Positions 35,335 to 43,567 of a stretch of DNA of 64,000 nucleotides are shown here, one piece after another. The first letter of the stretch is position 1. Each line of letters starts with the position of its first letter. The notes below the pieces were generated by a model. It did not search any database and was not told the origin of the DNA. It saw only the letters and a list, made by a program, of their open reading frames with translations. The position numbers and the translations under genes are program-made. The stretch is taken from contig NZ_KB890425.1 of the NCBI RefSeq assembly GCF_000373105.1, positions 184,873-248,872 on the forward strand, written 5' to 3'. This stretch comes from Neolewinella persica DSM 23188 (GTDB taxonomy: Bacteria; Bacteroidota; Bacteroidia; Chitinophagales; Saprospiraceae).

Positions 35335-36285
35335 CTACTCTTTTTGCTTCCGACCAATTTTTATTAACTCCGCACTGAATTTCTTAGGCTCGTCACCAGG
35401 AATCTCATGGGTGGATTCATAGAACCAAATCAGCTCTTTTTCTTGTGCCTCCAGTATCTTGAAATATGCTTCACTGACGGCGTGGTTTGCAACATAATCC
35501 CGCCTACTTAGAAAGAAGTAAACGGGGCACGCTAATTGAGGTGCCGTCATTTTGTAATCGACTAAAGAAGCCCGTTGGAATAGCATAAACCAGGTTTTGG
35601 ACCATTTTTCGAATAGAAGTCGGACGGCTTCGCCTTTATAAGGCTTGCCGTCAATAATAGCACTTGTCCACTTTCGCTGGTAGTATAATTCCTCCCAAGA
35701 GGTAAAAGGAATATTGACCTGCTTAACTTCCTCAAGGGCTACCGGATTGTTCTTTGCCTTGTCTTTTAGGAGCTCCAATGTGCGTCGCTCACTCTCATAG
35801 TTATGGATCATACTACTTACGGATATATAAGCATGTAGGTTTTCGGGATGGTCGTGCGCGTATCGTAAACCGAGAAAACCACCCCAGGAAAAGCCAGCTA
35901 GGAAGATTTTATCCCGGGAAAAGCGTTTACGGAGATAGTCAACTACTTCGTAGGTGTCCTGGTGAAAAAGGTCAAGTGTCAGGGCATTTGAATTAGGGCT
36001 GAAATGCTGCGTCAGCCCACTCGCGCGTTGATCCCATTGCACCACGATGAAGTCTTTACGAAGGAGTTTTACAAACTTCTTCGCGTAAGGACGGGAGGGG
36101 AAACCCGGACCGCCGTGCAGGAATAACAATACGGGTTTCGTATTGTCCTTCCCGTCAGCGACGATCCATTGCTTGATGCCGTTGATGGGGACGGCGTCTT
36201 TAGTTTTTATGCTATTCTGTGCATGTACTACAGTGTGGCAGCTTATCAGGAAAAGCAATACGTGTAAGGCCGGTCGGTAGTTCAT
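35335..36285 (-). CDS. Exported alpha/beta hydrolase, proline iminopeptidase-like
   Basis: The ATG at 36285 starts a signal peptide (MNYRPALHVLLFLISCHTVV, then HAQ). In the 316-residue product LFLHGGPGFPSRPYAKKF is the HGGPG oxyanion motif of prolyl aminopeptidases, VVQWDQRASGLT follows, and the nucleophile serine is in LAGFSWGGFLGLRYA. The catalytic histidine is probably the one in STHEIPGDEP. The gene is somewhat AT-rich compared with neighbours. The substrate may be a peptide or an ester; the family is broad. Confidence 0.82.
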   Translation of the reverse strand: MNYRPALHVLLFLISCHTVVHAQNSIKTKDAVPINGIKQWIVADGKDNTKPVLLFLHGGPGFPSRPYAKKFVKLLRKDFIVVQWDQRASGLTQHFSPNSNALTLDLFHQDTYEVVDYLRKRFSRDKIFLAGFSWGGFLGLRYAHDHPENLHAYISVSSMIHNYESERRTLELLKDKAKNNPVALEEVKQVNIPFTSWEELYYQRKWTSAIIDGKPYKGEAVRLLFEKWSKTWFMLFQRASLVDYKMTAPQLACPVYFFLSRRDYVANHAVSEAYFKILEAQEKELIWFYESTHEIPGDEPKKFSAELIKIGRKQKE

Positions 36286-36395
36286 ATCGAATTGAAAGAG
36301 GTTGTTTGCATCGTCTAATCTACCCGGCTTACCGCGTTTCAACACCGTGTAGTCCTTGCTTTAGTAAAACATTAAAGGTGTTTCGCTGAGATTAG

Positions 36396-36415
36396 GGCGC
36401 GGCCGCAGCAGGTGC
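36396..36415 (-). repeat. Dispersed motif with 3-base insertion
   Basis: Minus-strand GCACCTGCTGCGGCCGCGCC: the motif with a duplicated CTG. Confidence 0.8.
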
Positions 36416-36440
36416 AGGGAGGATGGAAAGCGCAGGGCAA

Positions 36441-37277
36441 CTAAAACGTAACCCTAAGCAGCTGATGCGTACTGCGGAAACCATTCTTCTGGATCGACTG
36501 GGTCGAGCCAATATTGTCTTTTTCACAGGAGCAAATTGGTGCACGCGCCCACTCGTGGGCAACGGCCTTCGCTTTGCCGAGCAGGAATGCACCGTAACCC
36601 TGTCTTCGGAAGTCGGGGGAAACGACCATGCCAAGGTCCGCAATGGTATCGTTGCTGGTACTCTTCCGTACCTCGCAAGCGCCGATGATAGTGTCTTGCT
36701 GTTGCAGGAAAAAGACTTCACCACGTTGAACGTGGTTGCCAAGGTAGCCGCGTAACCAGGATTCGGGCGCGCCAATGCTTTGGTGATAAAAGCCGACCAA
36801 CCGATCAAGGTCTGCCTCTTTGGCCGGCATAAAGTCGCCCGCTTTTTCTTCAACCACAACCTGAACCTGATCGGTAAACAGGTAAGTATCCACTTCTACC
36901 GATTGCATCAACTCCAGCGCTGCAGATAAAAATATCGGGTTATTGGTGCCCACGATTCCTTTGGTTATGGCCTCACGCTTAATGAATCCTCGTAATGTTT
37001 CCACCGCTACGTGCCGCCATTTCGGAGACAAATAGAACTGGATAAGGCCATGTTCTTCGCTGACGCATGCGTAACCAATTAACTGATCGTTGGCCGTGAA
37101 GGTCCAGTGTTCGGCGGTGTCGCGGAATGTTTCCCACATACCGTCCTGGGGGCCGGTTAAGCTTTCCTGCCAATGTTCTCGGAACTTGGATAACGATTTC
37201 GGGTCGGCTACTTTGGAAGTAATGTTGGTTAGCATGGCATTCGTTTGGTAATCTCCTTTTTTGAGTAAAATATTCAT
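36441..37277 (-). CDS. GNAT-family N-acetyltransferase
   Basis: 278 residues, about twice the size of a single GNAT domain. The C-terminal domain has the acetyl-CoA loop LGMVVSPDFRRQGYGAFLLGKA (the RRxGxG/A signature) and the following NIGSTQSIQKNGF segment. The N-terminal half (WTFTANDQLIGYACVSEEHG, FYLSPKWRH) looks like a second, degenerate GNAT fold. Substrate unknown. The gene is divergent from DNA polymerase I with a long gap between. Confidence 0.8.
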   Translation of the reverse strand: MNILLKKGDYQTNAMLTNITSKVADPKSLSKFREHWQESLTGPQDGMWETFRDTAEHWTFTANDQLIGYACVSEEHGLIQFYLSPKWRHVAVETLRGFIKREAITKGIVGTNNPIFLSAALELMQSVEVDTYLFTDQVQVVVEEKAGDFMPAKEADLDRLVGFYHQSIGAPESWLRGYLGNHVQRGEVFFLQQQDTIIGACEVRKSTSNDTIADLGMVVSPDFRRQGYGAFLLGKAKAVAHEWARAPICSCEKDNIGSTQSIQKNGFRSTHQLLRVTF

Positions 37278-37369
37278 GGAAGGTAACTTCTTAAATTTCG
37301 GTTATAGTTGCGTAACCGATTGATTTATGGCGTTTCGATGATCTCCCCTGCTTTTGAAAGCCTGGCGTC

Positions 37370-37387
37370 GCATCCTGCGGCCGCGCC
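37370..37387 (+). repeat. Dispersed motif with one inserted base
   Basis: GCATCCTGCGGCCGCGCC; identical to the canonical word except GCAC is GCATC. Confidence 0.8.
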
Positions 37388-37545
37388 CAATAACAACAAC
37401 CAGCCCGATAATATCTAACGTTTACCTACGTGCCAGACAGGTATTACGGCCCCTTCATTGATCTGGCCGTGATAACCATCGAGTATAATACTAATACTCG
37501 GAACCGGTCAGGTGTAATTAACCCTCTTTGCCCGCCACCAATACC

Positions 37546-37671
37546 TTAGCAGGGAAAGCAATAGGATGCTTTATCGATTGCCTCGAGGACATGAAACCCC
37601 GCCAACTGCAGTAAAATGCTGAGTTCTGCTTCGGTAAAGGATCGTAACTGCCAAGTAACGACATAAACCAT
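37546..37671 (-). pseudogene. Possible methyltransferase C-terminal remnant
   Basis: A 41-codon minus-strand frame reads WQLRSFTEAELSILLQLAGF then HVLEAID. The pattern R.FTxAEL..LL..AGF.V is the usual C-terminal signature of class I SAM methyltransferases. No upstream domain exists, so this is a decayed fragment if it is one at all. Confidence 0.35.
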
Positions 37672-37673
37672 TT

Positions 37674-37690
37674 GGCGGGCCCGCAGGTGC
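37674..37690 (-). repeat. Dispersed 17-bp motif, two-mismatch copy
   Basis: Minus-strand GCACCTGCGGGCCCGCC, at the upstream edge of the methyltransferase-like remnant. Confidence 0.7.
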
Positions 37691-38029
37691 AAGGGGACAG
37701 TTTAAGGAGCCGTTAGTGGTTTGAAAAGCCATTGATAAATCAATGCACTATCGGCCATTATCTATAAAATAGACCCTGGAAGGGTTAAGATCATAATTGC
37801 CCTGGGTGAAAGGCCACTCAATGGGCTTTTACTCAAGGTTGATGGAGGTGCCTATATAGTTGCGGTGCACGGCGCCGCCAGCTTGTCAGCCCACTCCAAA
37901 TCCAGTGTTTTGGCGTGCCGCCTAACCCGGGCCAATCAAAATTCGATCCCTCCGGTATTTTTACAGGAAAGATGTGTAGACATCGTTGGCGTGATAGTCC
38001 GAACCCTCACTATTCCCTACCTTAGCCCC

Positions 38030-40855
38030 ATGCCAGACACGCCAACAAAAAAACTCTTCCTCCTAGACGGTCACGCCCTGGTGTACCGTGCTCATTTTGC
38101 TTTCATTAACCGGCCGATGGTCAACTCTAAGGGGATTAACACCTCGGCGATGTTCGGCTTCACGCGCACGCTGTGGGACCTGATGAAAAAGCAGAACCCC
38201 ACCCACCTGGCGGTGGTCTTCGATCCCAGCGGACCGACCTTCCGCAACGAAATTGCGGCAGATTACAAAGCCAACCGGGAAGAAACACCAGAAGACATCA
38301 ACGTAGCCTTCCCATATGTACGGCAAATCCTCCAGGGGTTTAACATCCCGATCATCATTAAGGACAACTACGAGGCGGACGACGTGATCGGCACCCTGGC
38401 CAAGCAGGCCGCCCGCGAGGGCTATGAGGTGTACATGGTGACGCCAGATAAGGATTACGGTCAGCTGGTAGAAGAAAATATCTACATGTATAAACCCAGC
38501 CGGATGGGTAACGGCATCGACATCCTCGGCGTGCCGGAGATTCTGGAGAAGTGGGGCATCAGCCATCCCGATCAGGTGATCGACATGCTGGGCCTGATGG
38601 GCGATAAGGTAGACAACATCCCCGGTGTACCCGGCATCGGACCGAAGACGGCCGAAAAGATGATCAAAGAGTTCGGCAGCATCGAAAACCTACTGGAAAA
38701 CACCGACAAGATCAAGGGAAAGAACCAGGAACGTTTGCGGGAGTTCCGGGAGCAGGCACTGCAGAGTAAGGTGCTGGCGACCATTGAAGTCAACGTGCCT
38801 GGTGTCCAGTTCCACGCAGAAGCTTATAAAATCGAGAATTTTGACCGGGAGCATCTGACGGATGTTTTCCGCGATCTGGAGTTCCGTAGTCTTGCCAGCG
38901 AGGTACTGGGGGTGAAGGAAGATGCCGAGCCTCAGGCTGGTGCCCAGGGTAGCCTCTTTGCTCCCGCTGCCTCCCCTGCACCTGCGGCCGCGCCCAAAAA
39001 AGGTAGTCGATTCGCCAAACCTGCCGCGCACGCCATTGCCGACCACCACATTGGCAACACCGAACAGGCCTACCACAAGGCAGAAACGCCGGAAGAACGC
39101 GCAGCGCTCATCGCGCAGCTAAAAGAACAAACGCTCTATGCTTTCGATACCGAAACGACCAGCGTAGACGCCACTTCTGCAGAACTCGTCGGCCTCTCCT
39201 TTAGCTGGAAAGCCGGAGAAGCATACTACGTCCCCGTGCCCGCCGATCGCGCCGAAGCAGAAGCGATCGTGGCAGAGTTCGCCCCGGTACTGGCCGATGA
39301 AAAAACGCAAAAAGTAGGCCAGAATATTAAATACGACCTGACCATGCTGGAGCGCTACGGCGCTCCCGTGAAGGGTCGCTTGCTGGACACCATGGTGATG
39401 CATTATCTGCTGCACCCCGATAAGCGGCACAAAATGGACCTGCTGAGTGAGACGTACCTGAACTACAAGCCGGTGCCCATCGAATCGCTGATCGGCAAAG
39501 GGAAAAAGCAGTTGACGATGCGGCAGATCGCCGTCGATAAAGTAGTCGACTACGCCTGCGAAGACGCCGACATCACCCTGCGGCTGTACCACGCCCTATG
39601 GCCAGAATTGGAAGAGGAAGAACTGGTGGAGCTCTACGAAACCATCGAAGCGCCGCTGATTCCAGTGCTGAAAAACATCGAATTGGCTGGCGTAAACCTC
39701 GACGTACCTTTCCTGGAAAACTACAGCCGGGTGCTGAGTGCCGAGATTGAAGGCCTCAAACATGAGATTTACGACGAAGCCGGTTCGCCCTTCAACATCG
39801 CCTCCCCGAAGCAGATCGGAGAGATTTTGTTTGGCCGGATGGAACTGCCGTATAAAGGCAAAAAGACGGCCACAGGGCAGTTTAAAACGGACGAATCCAC
39901 CTTGCTGGAGCTGGCGGGCGAAGCATCCATCGTGAAGAAAATTCTTCGTTACCGAAGCCTGTCGAAGCTACTTAGTACCTACGTCGACGCGCTGCCAAGC
40001 CTGGTAAATAAGGAGACGAACCGGGTGCATTCAAGCTTCAACCAAACAGTGGCGGCCACCGGCCGCCTCAGCAGCGCCAACCCGAACCTCCAAAACATTC
40101 CCGTGCGGACGCCACAGGGAGCGGAAATCCGCAAAGCCTTCATCCCGCGGGATGAAAACCATGTCCTGTTGGCCTCGGATTACAGTCAGATCGAGCTGCG
40201 TTTAGTTGCTGCCCTGAGCGGTGACAAAGGCATGGTCGAGGCCTTCCAGCAGGGCCGGGACATCCACACCGCCACGGCTGCTCTGGTCTTCGACGTTCCC
40301 TTCGAGGACGTCACCCGCGACCAGCGGAACCAGGCAAAAACCATCAACTTCGCCATTCTCTACGGCGCTGGCGCTACCCGCCTGATGCAGCAACTGGAGA
40401 TCACCCGAAAGGAAGCCTCCCAGCTGATCAAAAACTACTACGAACGCTTCCCCGGCCTGAAAGAATTCATGGCCACCAGCGTGGAGACGGCCCGCGAAGA
40501 AGGCTATGCCATGACCCTGCTGGGCCGTAAGCGCGGCTTGCGCGACATCAACTCCAAGAGCGGCCTTACCCGCTCGATCGCCGAGCGAATGGCGATGAAT
40601 ACTCCGATCCAGGGTACGGCTGCTGATATGATCAAGGTGGCCATGATCCGCATTGACAAAGCGCTCCGCGATGGCAACTTCAAAACTAAGATGATCATGC
40701 AGGTGCACGATGAACTGGTCTTCGATACCCCGAAAGACGAGGTGGACCGTATCATCCCCCTAATCGAAGAACTGATGCGGGAGGCGATTCCTGACTTGGC
40801 GGTGCCGATTGTGGTGGAGACTGGGCGGGGGGATAATTGGCTGGAGGCACATTAG
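38030..40855 (+). CDS. polA: DNA polymerase I
   Basis: The ATG at 38030 (MPDTPTKKLFLLDGHALVYR) is chosen; the frame extends upstream but that part has no family character. The 941-residue enzyme has the 5'-3' exonuclease (about 1-290, with DNYEADDVIGTLA and LMGDKVDNIPGVPGIGPKTA), a 3'-5' exonuclease with an apparently intact first motif FDTETTS (about 366), and the polymerase with motif A DYSQIELR, the O-helix RDQRNQAKTINFAILYG and motif C VHDEL. It repairs DNA and removes Okazaki primers. An exact copy of the dispersed 17-bp motif encodes APAAAP in the linker between the two nuclease domains (about residues 317-322). The stop codon overlaps a hairpin shared with the convergent NUDIX gene. 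Confidence 0.97.
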   Translation: MPDTPTKKLFLLDGHALVYRAHFAFINRPMVNSKGINTSAMFGFTRTLWDLMKKQNPTHLAVVFDPSGPTFRNEIAADYKANREETPEDINVAFPYVRQILQGFNIPIIIKDNYEADDVIGTLAKQAAREGYEVYMVTPDKDYGQLVEENIYMYKPSRMGNGIDILGVPEILEKWGISHPDQVIDMLGLMGDKVDNIPGVPGIGPKTAEKMIKEFGSIENLLENTDKIKGKNQERLREFREQALQSKVLATIEVNVPGVQFHAEAYKIENFDREHLTDVFRDLEFRSLASEVLGVKEDAEPQAGAQGSLFAPAASPAPAAAPKKGSRFAKPAAHAIADHHIGNTEQAYHKAETPEERAALIAQLKEQTLYAFDTETTSVDATSAELVGLSFSWKAGEAYYVPVPADRAEAEAIVAEFAPVLADEKTQKVGQNIKYDLTMLERYGAPVKGRLLDTMVMHYLLHPDKRHKMDLLSETYLNYKPVPIESLIGKGKKQLTMRQIAVDKVVDYACEDADITLRLYHALWPELEEEELVELYETIEAPLIPVLKNIELAGVNLDVPFLENYSRVLSAEIEGLKHEIYDEAGSPFNIASPKQIGEILFGRMELPYKGKKTATGQFKTDESTLLELAGEASIVKKILRYRSLSKLLSTYVDALPSLVNKETNRVHSSFNQTVAATGRLSSANPNLQNIPVRTPQGAEIRKAFIPRDENHVLLASDYSQIELRLVAALSGDKGMVEAFQQGRDIHTATAALVFDVPFEDVTRDQRNQAKTINFAILYGAGATRLMQQLEITRKEASQLIKNYYERFPGLKEFMATSVETAREEGYAMTLLGRKRGLRDINSKSGLTRSIAERMAMNTPIQGTAADMIKVAMIRIDKALRDGNFKTKMIMQVHDELVFDTPKDEVDRIIPLIEELMREAIPDLAVPIVVETGRGDNWLEAH
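38978..38994 (+). repeat. Dispersed 17-bp motif inside polA, exact copy
   Basis: GCACCTGCGGCCGCGCC in frame as APAAAP within the flexible, alanine/proline-rich inter-domain linker. Confidence 0.95.
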
Positions 40856-40874
40856 TAGCGGCGGAGCCGCTACT
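40854..40874. terminator. Hairpin shared by two convergent stop codons
   Basis: AGTAGCGGC and GCCGCTACT form a perfect 9-bp stem around GGA. The left arm includes the polA stop and the right arm the stop of the NUDIX gene. There is no long T run, so its strength is uncertain. Confidence 0.55.
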
Positions 40875-41295
40875 TCTCCATCTCCGAATACAACTGCCCC
40901 GCATTGTAAGCCTTCAGCACATGCCGTACCGTTCCCGTAAGGTTGGGCGGAAGTTCTTTCAGGGGCCACCATTCCACGTTCTCAAATTTCTCTAATTCCC
41001 TGCTTTCGGGGGAGCCTTTATAGTGGTAGGCCCGGAAATAGAGCACGATGCGATGTTCGCTCTTGGAGCGTTTGTGGAGGACGTGGACCAGCTCGAGGTC
41101 TTTTTTGTCCAAACGGATACCAGCCTCTTCCCAGCTTTCACGTATGAGGGTCCGGGCAGCATACTCTCTTCGCTCGATGGTGCCACCTACAAGGGAGTAA
41201 TTGCCACCGTTAGGCTTAGTTTGCTTAAGGAGTAAGAGCCGTCCATGGCTTTGCAAAATGAGACGAGCTTTGAGGGATACGGCGAATTTTGCCAT
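40870..41295 (-). CDS. NUDIX hydrolase
   Basis: 141 residues with the Nudix box GGTIERREYAARTLIRESWE followed by EAGI, a good match to GX5EX7REUXEEXGU with Gly-Thr as the opening. The first strand FAVSLKARLILQSHGRLLLL and the following HRIVLYFRAYH complete the fold. Such enzymes hydrolyse nucleoside diphosphate derivatives; the sequence does not show which. Its C-terminus meets polA tail to tail within a single hairpin. Confidence 0.88.
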   Translation of the reverse strand: MAKFAVSLKARLILQSHGRLLLLKQTKPNGGNYSLVGGTIERREYAARTLIRESWEEAGIRLDKKDLELVHVLHKRSKSEHRIVLYFRAYHYKGSPESRELEKFENVEWWPLKELPPNLTGTVRHVLKAYNAGQLYSEMEK

Positions 41296-41346
41296 TAAAA
41301 AAAAGGTAAATCTTGGGGTGAAACCGTGGGTGCCAGTCGAAATGGT

Positions 41347-41354
41347 TACTTTTG
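41347..41354 (+). promoter_or_regulatory. Bacteroidota-type -7 element
   Basis: TACTTTTG fits TAnnTTTG. It points at the PLP enzyme at 41534 and would give a leader of about 170 bases. No matching -33 TTG at the right spacing. Confidence 0.4.
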
Positions 41355-41533
41355 CGTAGTTAATGAACCAACCCTTCTTAAGCGGGTAAGTTCTCTCCGG
41401 TACGATAATACGTTACGGGGGGGCAAAATAGGACGAATCGCTTATATTGGGGCGACTACAGTGAATTAACCTTCATCTGAGGGGAAACCCGGACGAACTG
41501 AATTGACGGGAAATACAAACAGAAACATCACTT

Positions 41534-42625
41534 ATGCTTCACGAAAGCGTCCTGCAAACCATCGGGAATACGCCTCTGATTAGCCTGGACCGAATTTGCG
41601 GCGACCGCATACCGGCGAAGGTCTACGGAAAGGTAGAATCCTTTAATCCTGGGCAGTCGGCCAAAGACCGCGCTGCACTTTACATGATTGAGCAGGCGGA
41701 GAAAAAAGGCCGAATAAAACCAGGGGCTACCCTGATTGAGGCGACCAGCGGAAACACCGGCTTCAGCATCGCCATGATTGCGGCGGTTAAAGGCTACAAG
41801 TGCATTCTTACCCTTTCCGATAAGGCGGGGCCGGAAAAGCGCGCCTTGATGACGGCCCTCGGGGCCAAAATCGTGCTGTGTCCTAAAGATGCTGCTCCGG
41901 AAGATCCTGAATCTTATTACTCCCAGGCGGAACACCTGGCGGCGACCATTCCCAACAGTTTCTACCTGCGGCAAAACTGGAACCTCGACAACAGTGGAGC
42001 CCATTACCACAGCACCGGGCCGGAAATCTGGGATTCAACGGAAGGAAAGGTAACGCACTACGTATGTTGTGCCGGAACGGGAGGCACCCTCTCGGGTACC
42101 GCCCGGTACCTCAAGGAGAAAAACCCAAACGTTACCATCATTGGCGTTGACGCCTATGGTTCGGTCCTGAAAAAATACTGGCAAACCGGTGTTTTCGATG
42201 CCAATGAGATCTTCAGCTGGAAAGTAGAAGGCTTAGGCAAAACGATTATTCCTGATAATGTAGCGTTTGATCTGATCGACGAATTCATTAAAGTGGGCGA
42301 CCGCGCAGCTGCGCTGCGCGTTCGGGAACTGGCGATTCGGGAAGGCATGCTGCTGGGCTACAGCAGTGGCGCAGCCCTGGAAGCCGTTTTTGCCATACGA
42401 AAGCAACTTACCAAAGATGACGTCGTCGTTGTTCTGTTCCCCGATCACGGAAGTCGTTACCTCGGTAAAGTCTTTAACGATGATTGGATGAAGGAACAAG
42501 GCTACTTACGGCCAAACGGGGAGCCTGCTTCCTACAGTGTCAAACACCTGCAGCGCATGTACCGCGTGTACAAGCGCATGTATGGTCGTAAAATTAAAGA
42601 GACGCTCAAACTGACCTCAGTCTGA
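41534..42625 (+). CDS. PLP-dependent cysteine synthase / cystathionine beta-synthase-like enzyme
   Basis: 363 residues of the beta-family (fold II) PLP enzymes. IGNTPLISLDRI opens the protein; the Schiff-base lysine is in GQSAKDRAALYM, the substrate loop is EATSGNTGFS and the phosphate-binding loop CCAGTGGTLSGTARYL. The C-terminal text DHGSRYLGKVFNDDWMKEQG is the pattern of cystathionine beta-synthase and its bacterial relatives rather than of CysK, and no CBS regulatory domains follow. It makes or consumes cysteine from serine, O-acetylserine or homocysteine. A perfect palindrome lies 28 bases after the stop. Confidence 0.85.
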   Translation: MLHESVLQTIGNTPLISLDRICGDRIPAKVYGKVESFNPGQSAKDRAALYMIEQAEKKGRIKPGATLIEATSGNTGFSIAMIAAVKGYKCILTLSDKAGPEKRALMTALGAKIVLCPKDAAPEDPESYYSQAEHLAATIPNSFYLRQNWNLDNSGAHYHSTGPEIWDSTEGKVTHYVCCAGTGGTLSGTARYLKEKNPNVTIIGVDAYGSVLKKYWQTGVFDANEIFSWKVEGLGKTIIPDNVAFDLIDEFIKVGDRAAALRVRELAIREGMLLGYSSGAALEAVFAIRKQLTKDDVVVVLFPDHGSRYLGKVFNDDWMKEQGYLRPNGEPASYSVKHLQRMYRVYKRMYGRKIKETLKLTSV

Positions 42626-42653
42626 TAGCGTTTATGTATAAGCATACCCTCAC

Positions 42654-42674
42654 ATAATTGGCATGGCCAATTAT
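42654..42674. other. Perfect palindrome at the gene junction
   Basis: ATAATTGGC-ATG-GCCAATTAT, 9-bp arms. It may be a weak terminator for the PLP enzyme or an operator for the hydroxylase gene. It contains an in-frame ATG, which is another reason to prefer the downstream start for that gene. Confidence 0.5.
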
Positions 42675-42693
42675 TCGTCCAAAAACGTGCCGT

Positions 42694-43353
42694 ATGAAAA
42701 ATAGTACCACGAAATTCAAATCTAACGGTGAGGCACCGCCCATGTTCGAGAATAAGCTGCTCAACCGGCTTAGTCAAACACACATCGCCACGCCCATCAT
42801 TATCTTCTTCGTTTACGCAACCGGTCTGCTTTGGTATACGGCCGCTAAAACGGATATTGGCTTTTGGACCGTCGTTGGCCTCTTTTTTGCCGGCACCCTT
42901 GCCTTCACTTTCATGGAGTACGTGGTGCATCGTTGGGTCTACCACCCACCTCACGGCGCCAGTGATAAGTACAAGGAGGTGACCTACAATATGCACGGGT
43001 TTCACCACGATTATCCGAAGGACAAGCGTCGGTTGGCCATGCCGCCCGTACTGGCAGTGATCATTTCTACCACCCTGCTTTTCCTCTTCAAACTGATCAT
43101 TCAGGAGTATGCCTTTGCTTACCTGGCAGGATTTGTAGTAGGCTACGCCATGTACCTGGTGGTACACTACACCGTCCACATGTACCCACCGCCAAAGAAT
43201 TTTCTCAAAGCGCTGTGGGTCAACCACGCCCTGCATCACTACAGTAAGGACGAGGTGCTTTATGGCGTTTCACAGCCTCTGTGGGACTACGTTTTCCGTA
43301 CCATGCCTAAGAGCGACCGGGACCGTAAGAAAGCGGTGGAGATTGTGCGGTAG
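42694..43353 (+). CDS. Fatty acid hydroxylase superfamily protein
   Basis: The ATG at 42694 (MKNSTTKFKSNGEAPP) is preferred over 42658, which lies in a palindrome; a further in-frame ATG is at 42742. The 219-residue product has four or so membrane segments and the histidine clusters of the diiron hydroxylase family: EYVVHRWVYH, MHGFHHDYPKD and WVNHALHHYS. This arrangement is that of the fatty acid 2-hydroxylase (FA2H/Scs7-like) branch. With the serine palmitoyltransferase-like enzyme at 9179, a role in hydroxylated sphingolipids is a reasonable inference but not demonstrated. Confidence 0.82.
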   Translation: MKNSTTKFKSNGEAPPMFENKLLNRLSQTHIATPIIIFFVYATGLLWYTAAKTDIGFWTVVGLFFAGTLAFTFMEYVVHRWVYHPPHGASDKYKEVTYNMHGFHHDYPKDKRRLAMPPVLAVIISTTLLFLFKLIIQEYAFAYLAGFVVGYAMYLVVHYTVHMYPPPKNFLKALWVNHALHHYSKDEVLYGVSQPLWDYVFRTMPKSDRDRKKAVEIVR

Positions 43354-43428
43354 CATGCCATGTAAGGGAGTGCCCACGTGCGTTTTTTCCGGAGTTGAAG
43401 ATGTCCTCCCCTGCATGTTTATTGGCAG

Positions 43429-43445
43429 GGCGGGGTCGCAGGTGC
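43429..43445 (-). repeat. Dispersed 17-bp motif, two-mismatch copy
   Basis: Minus-strand GCACCTGCGACCCCGCC between convergent genes. Confidence 0.7.
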
Positions 43446-43567
43446 AGTGAAATGGTTACCGGGCAGGGAGCTAGAGATTGCTGTGCTTTGCAGACGATGC
43501 TGGATTAAGCAACTGCGTCGCGAATCATTCTAAAGCAATCGAGACGCGCATTCGCTCAACCCCTGCA

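Larger units (their letters stand above)
37278..38029. other. Long gene-less stretch upstream of polA
   Basis: About 750 bases. It holds a small hairpin (CGGTTA-N8-TAACCG near 37300), two copies of the dispersed motif, and a methyltransferase-like remnant, all listed separately. From 37700 to 38029 nothing is recognised. CTACCTTAG just before the polA ATG resembles a -7 element but is too close for a usual leader. Confidence 0.55.

Noticed and set aside
37865..38029. N-terminal extension of DNA polymerase I
   Set aside because: The extra 55 residues have no family similarity; the ATG at 38030 directly precedes the conserved start.
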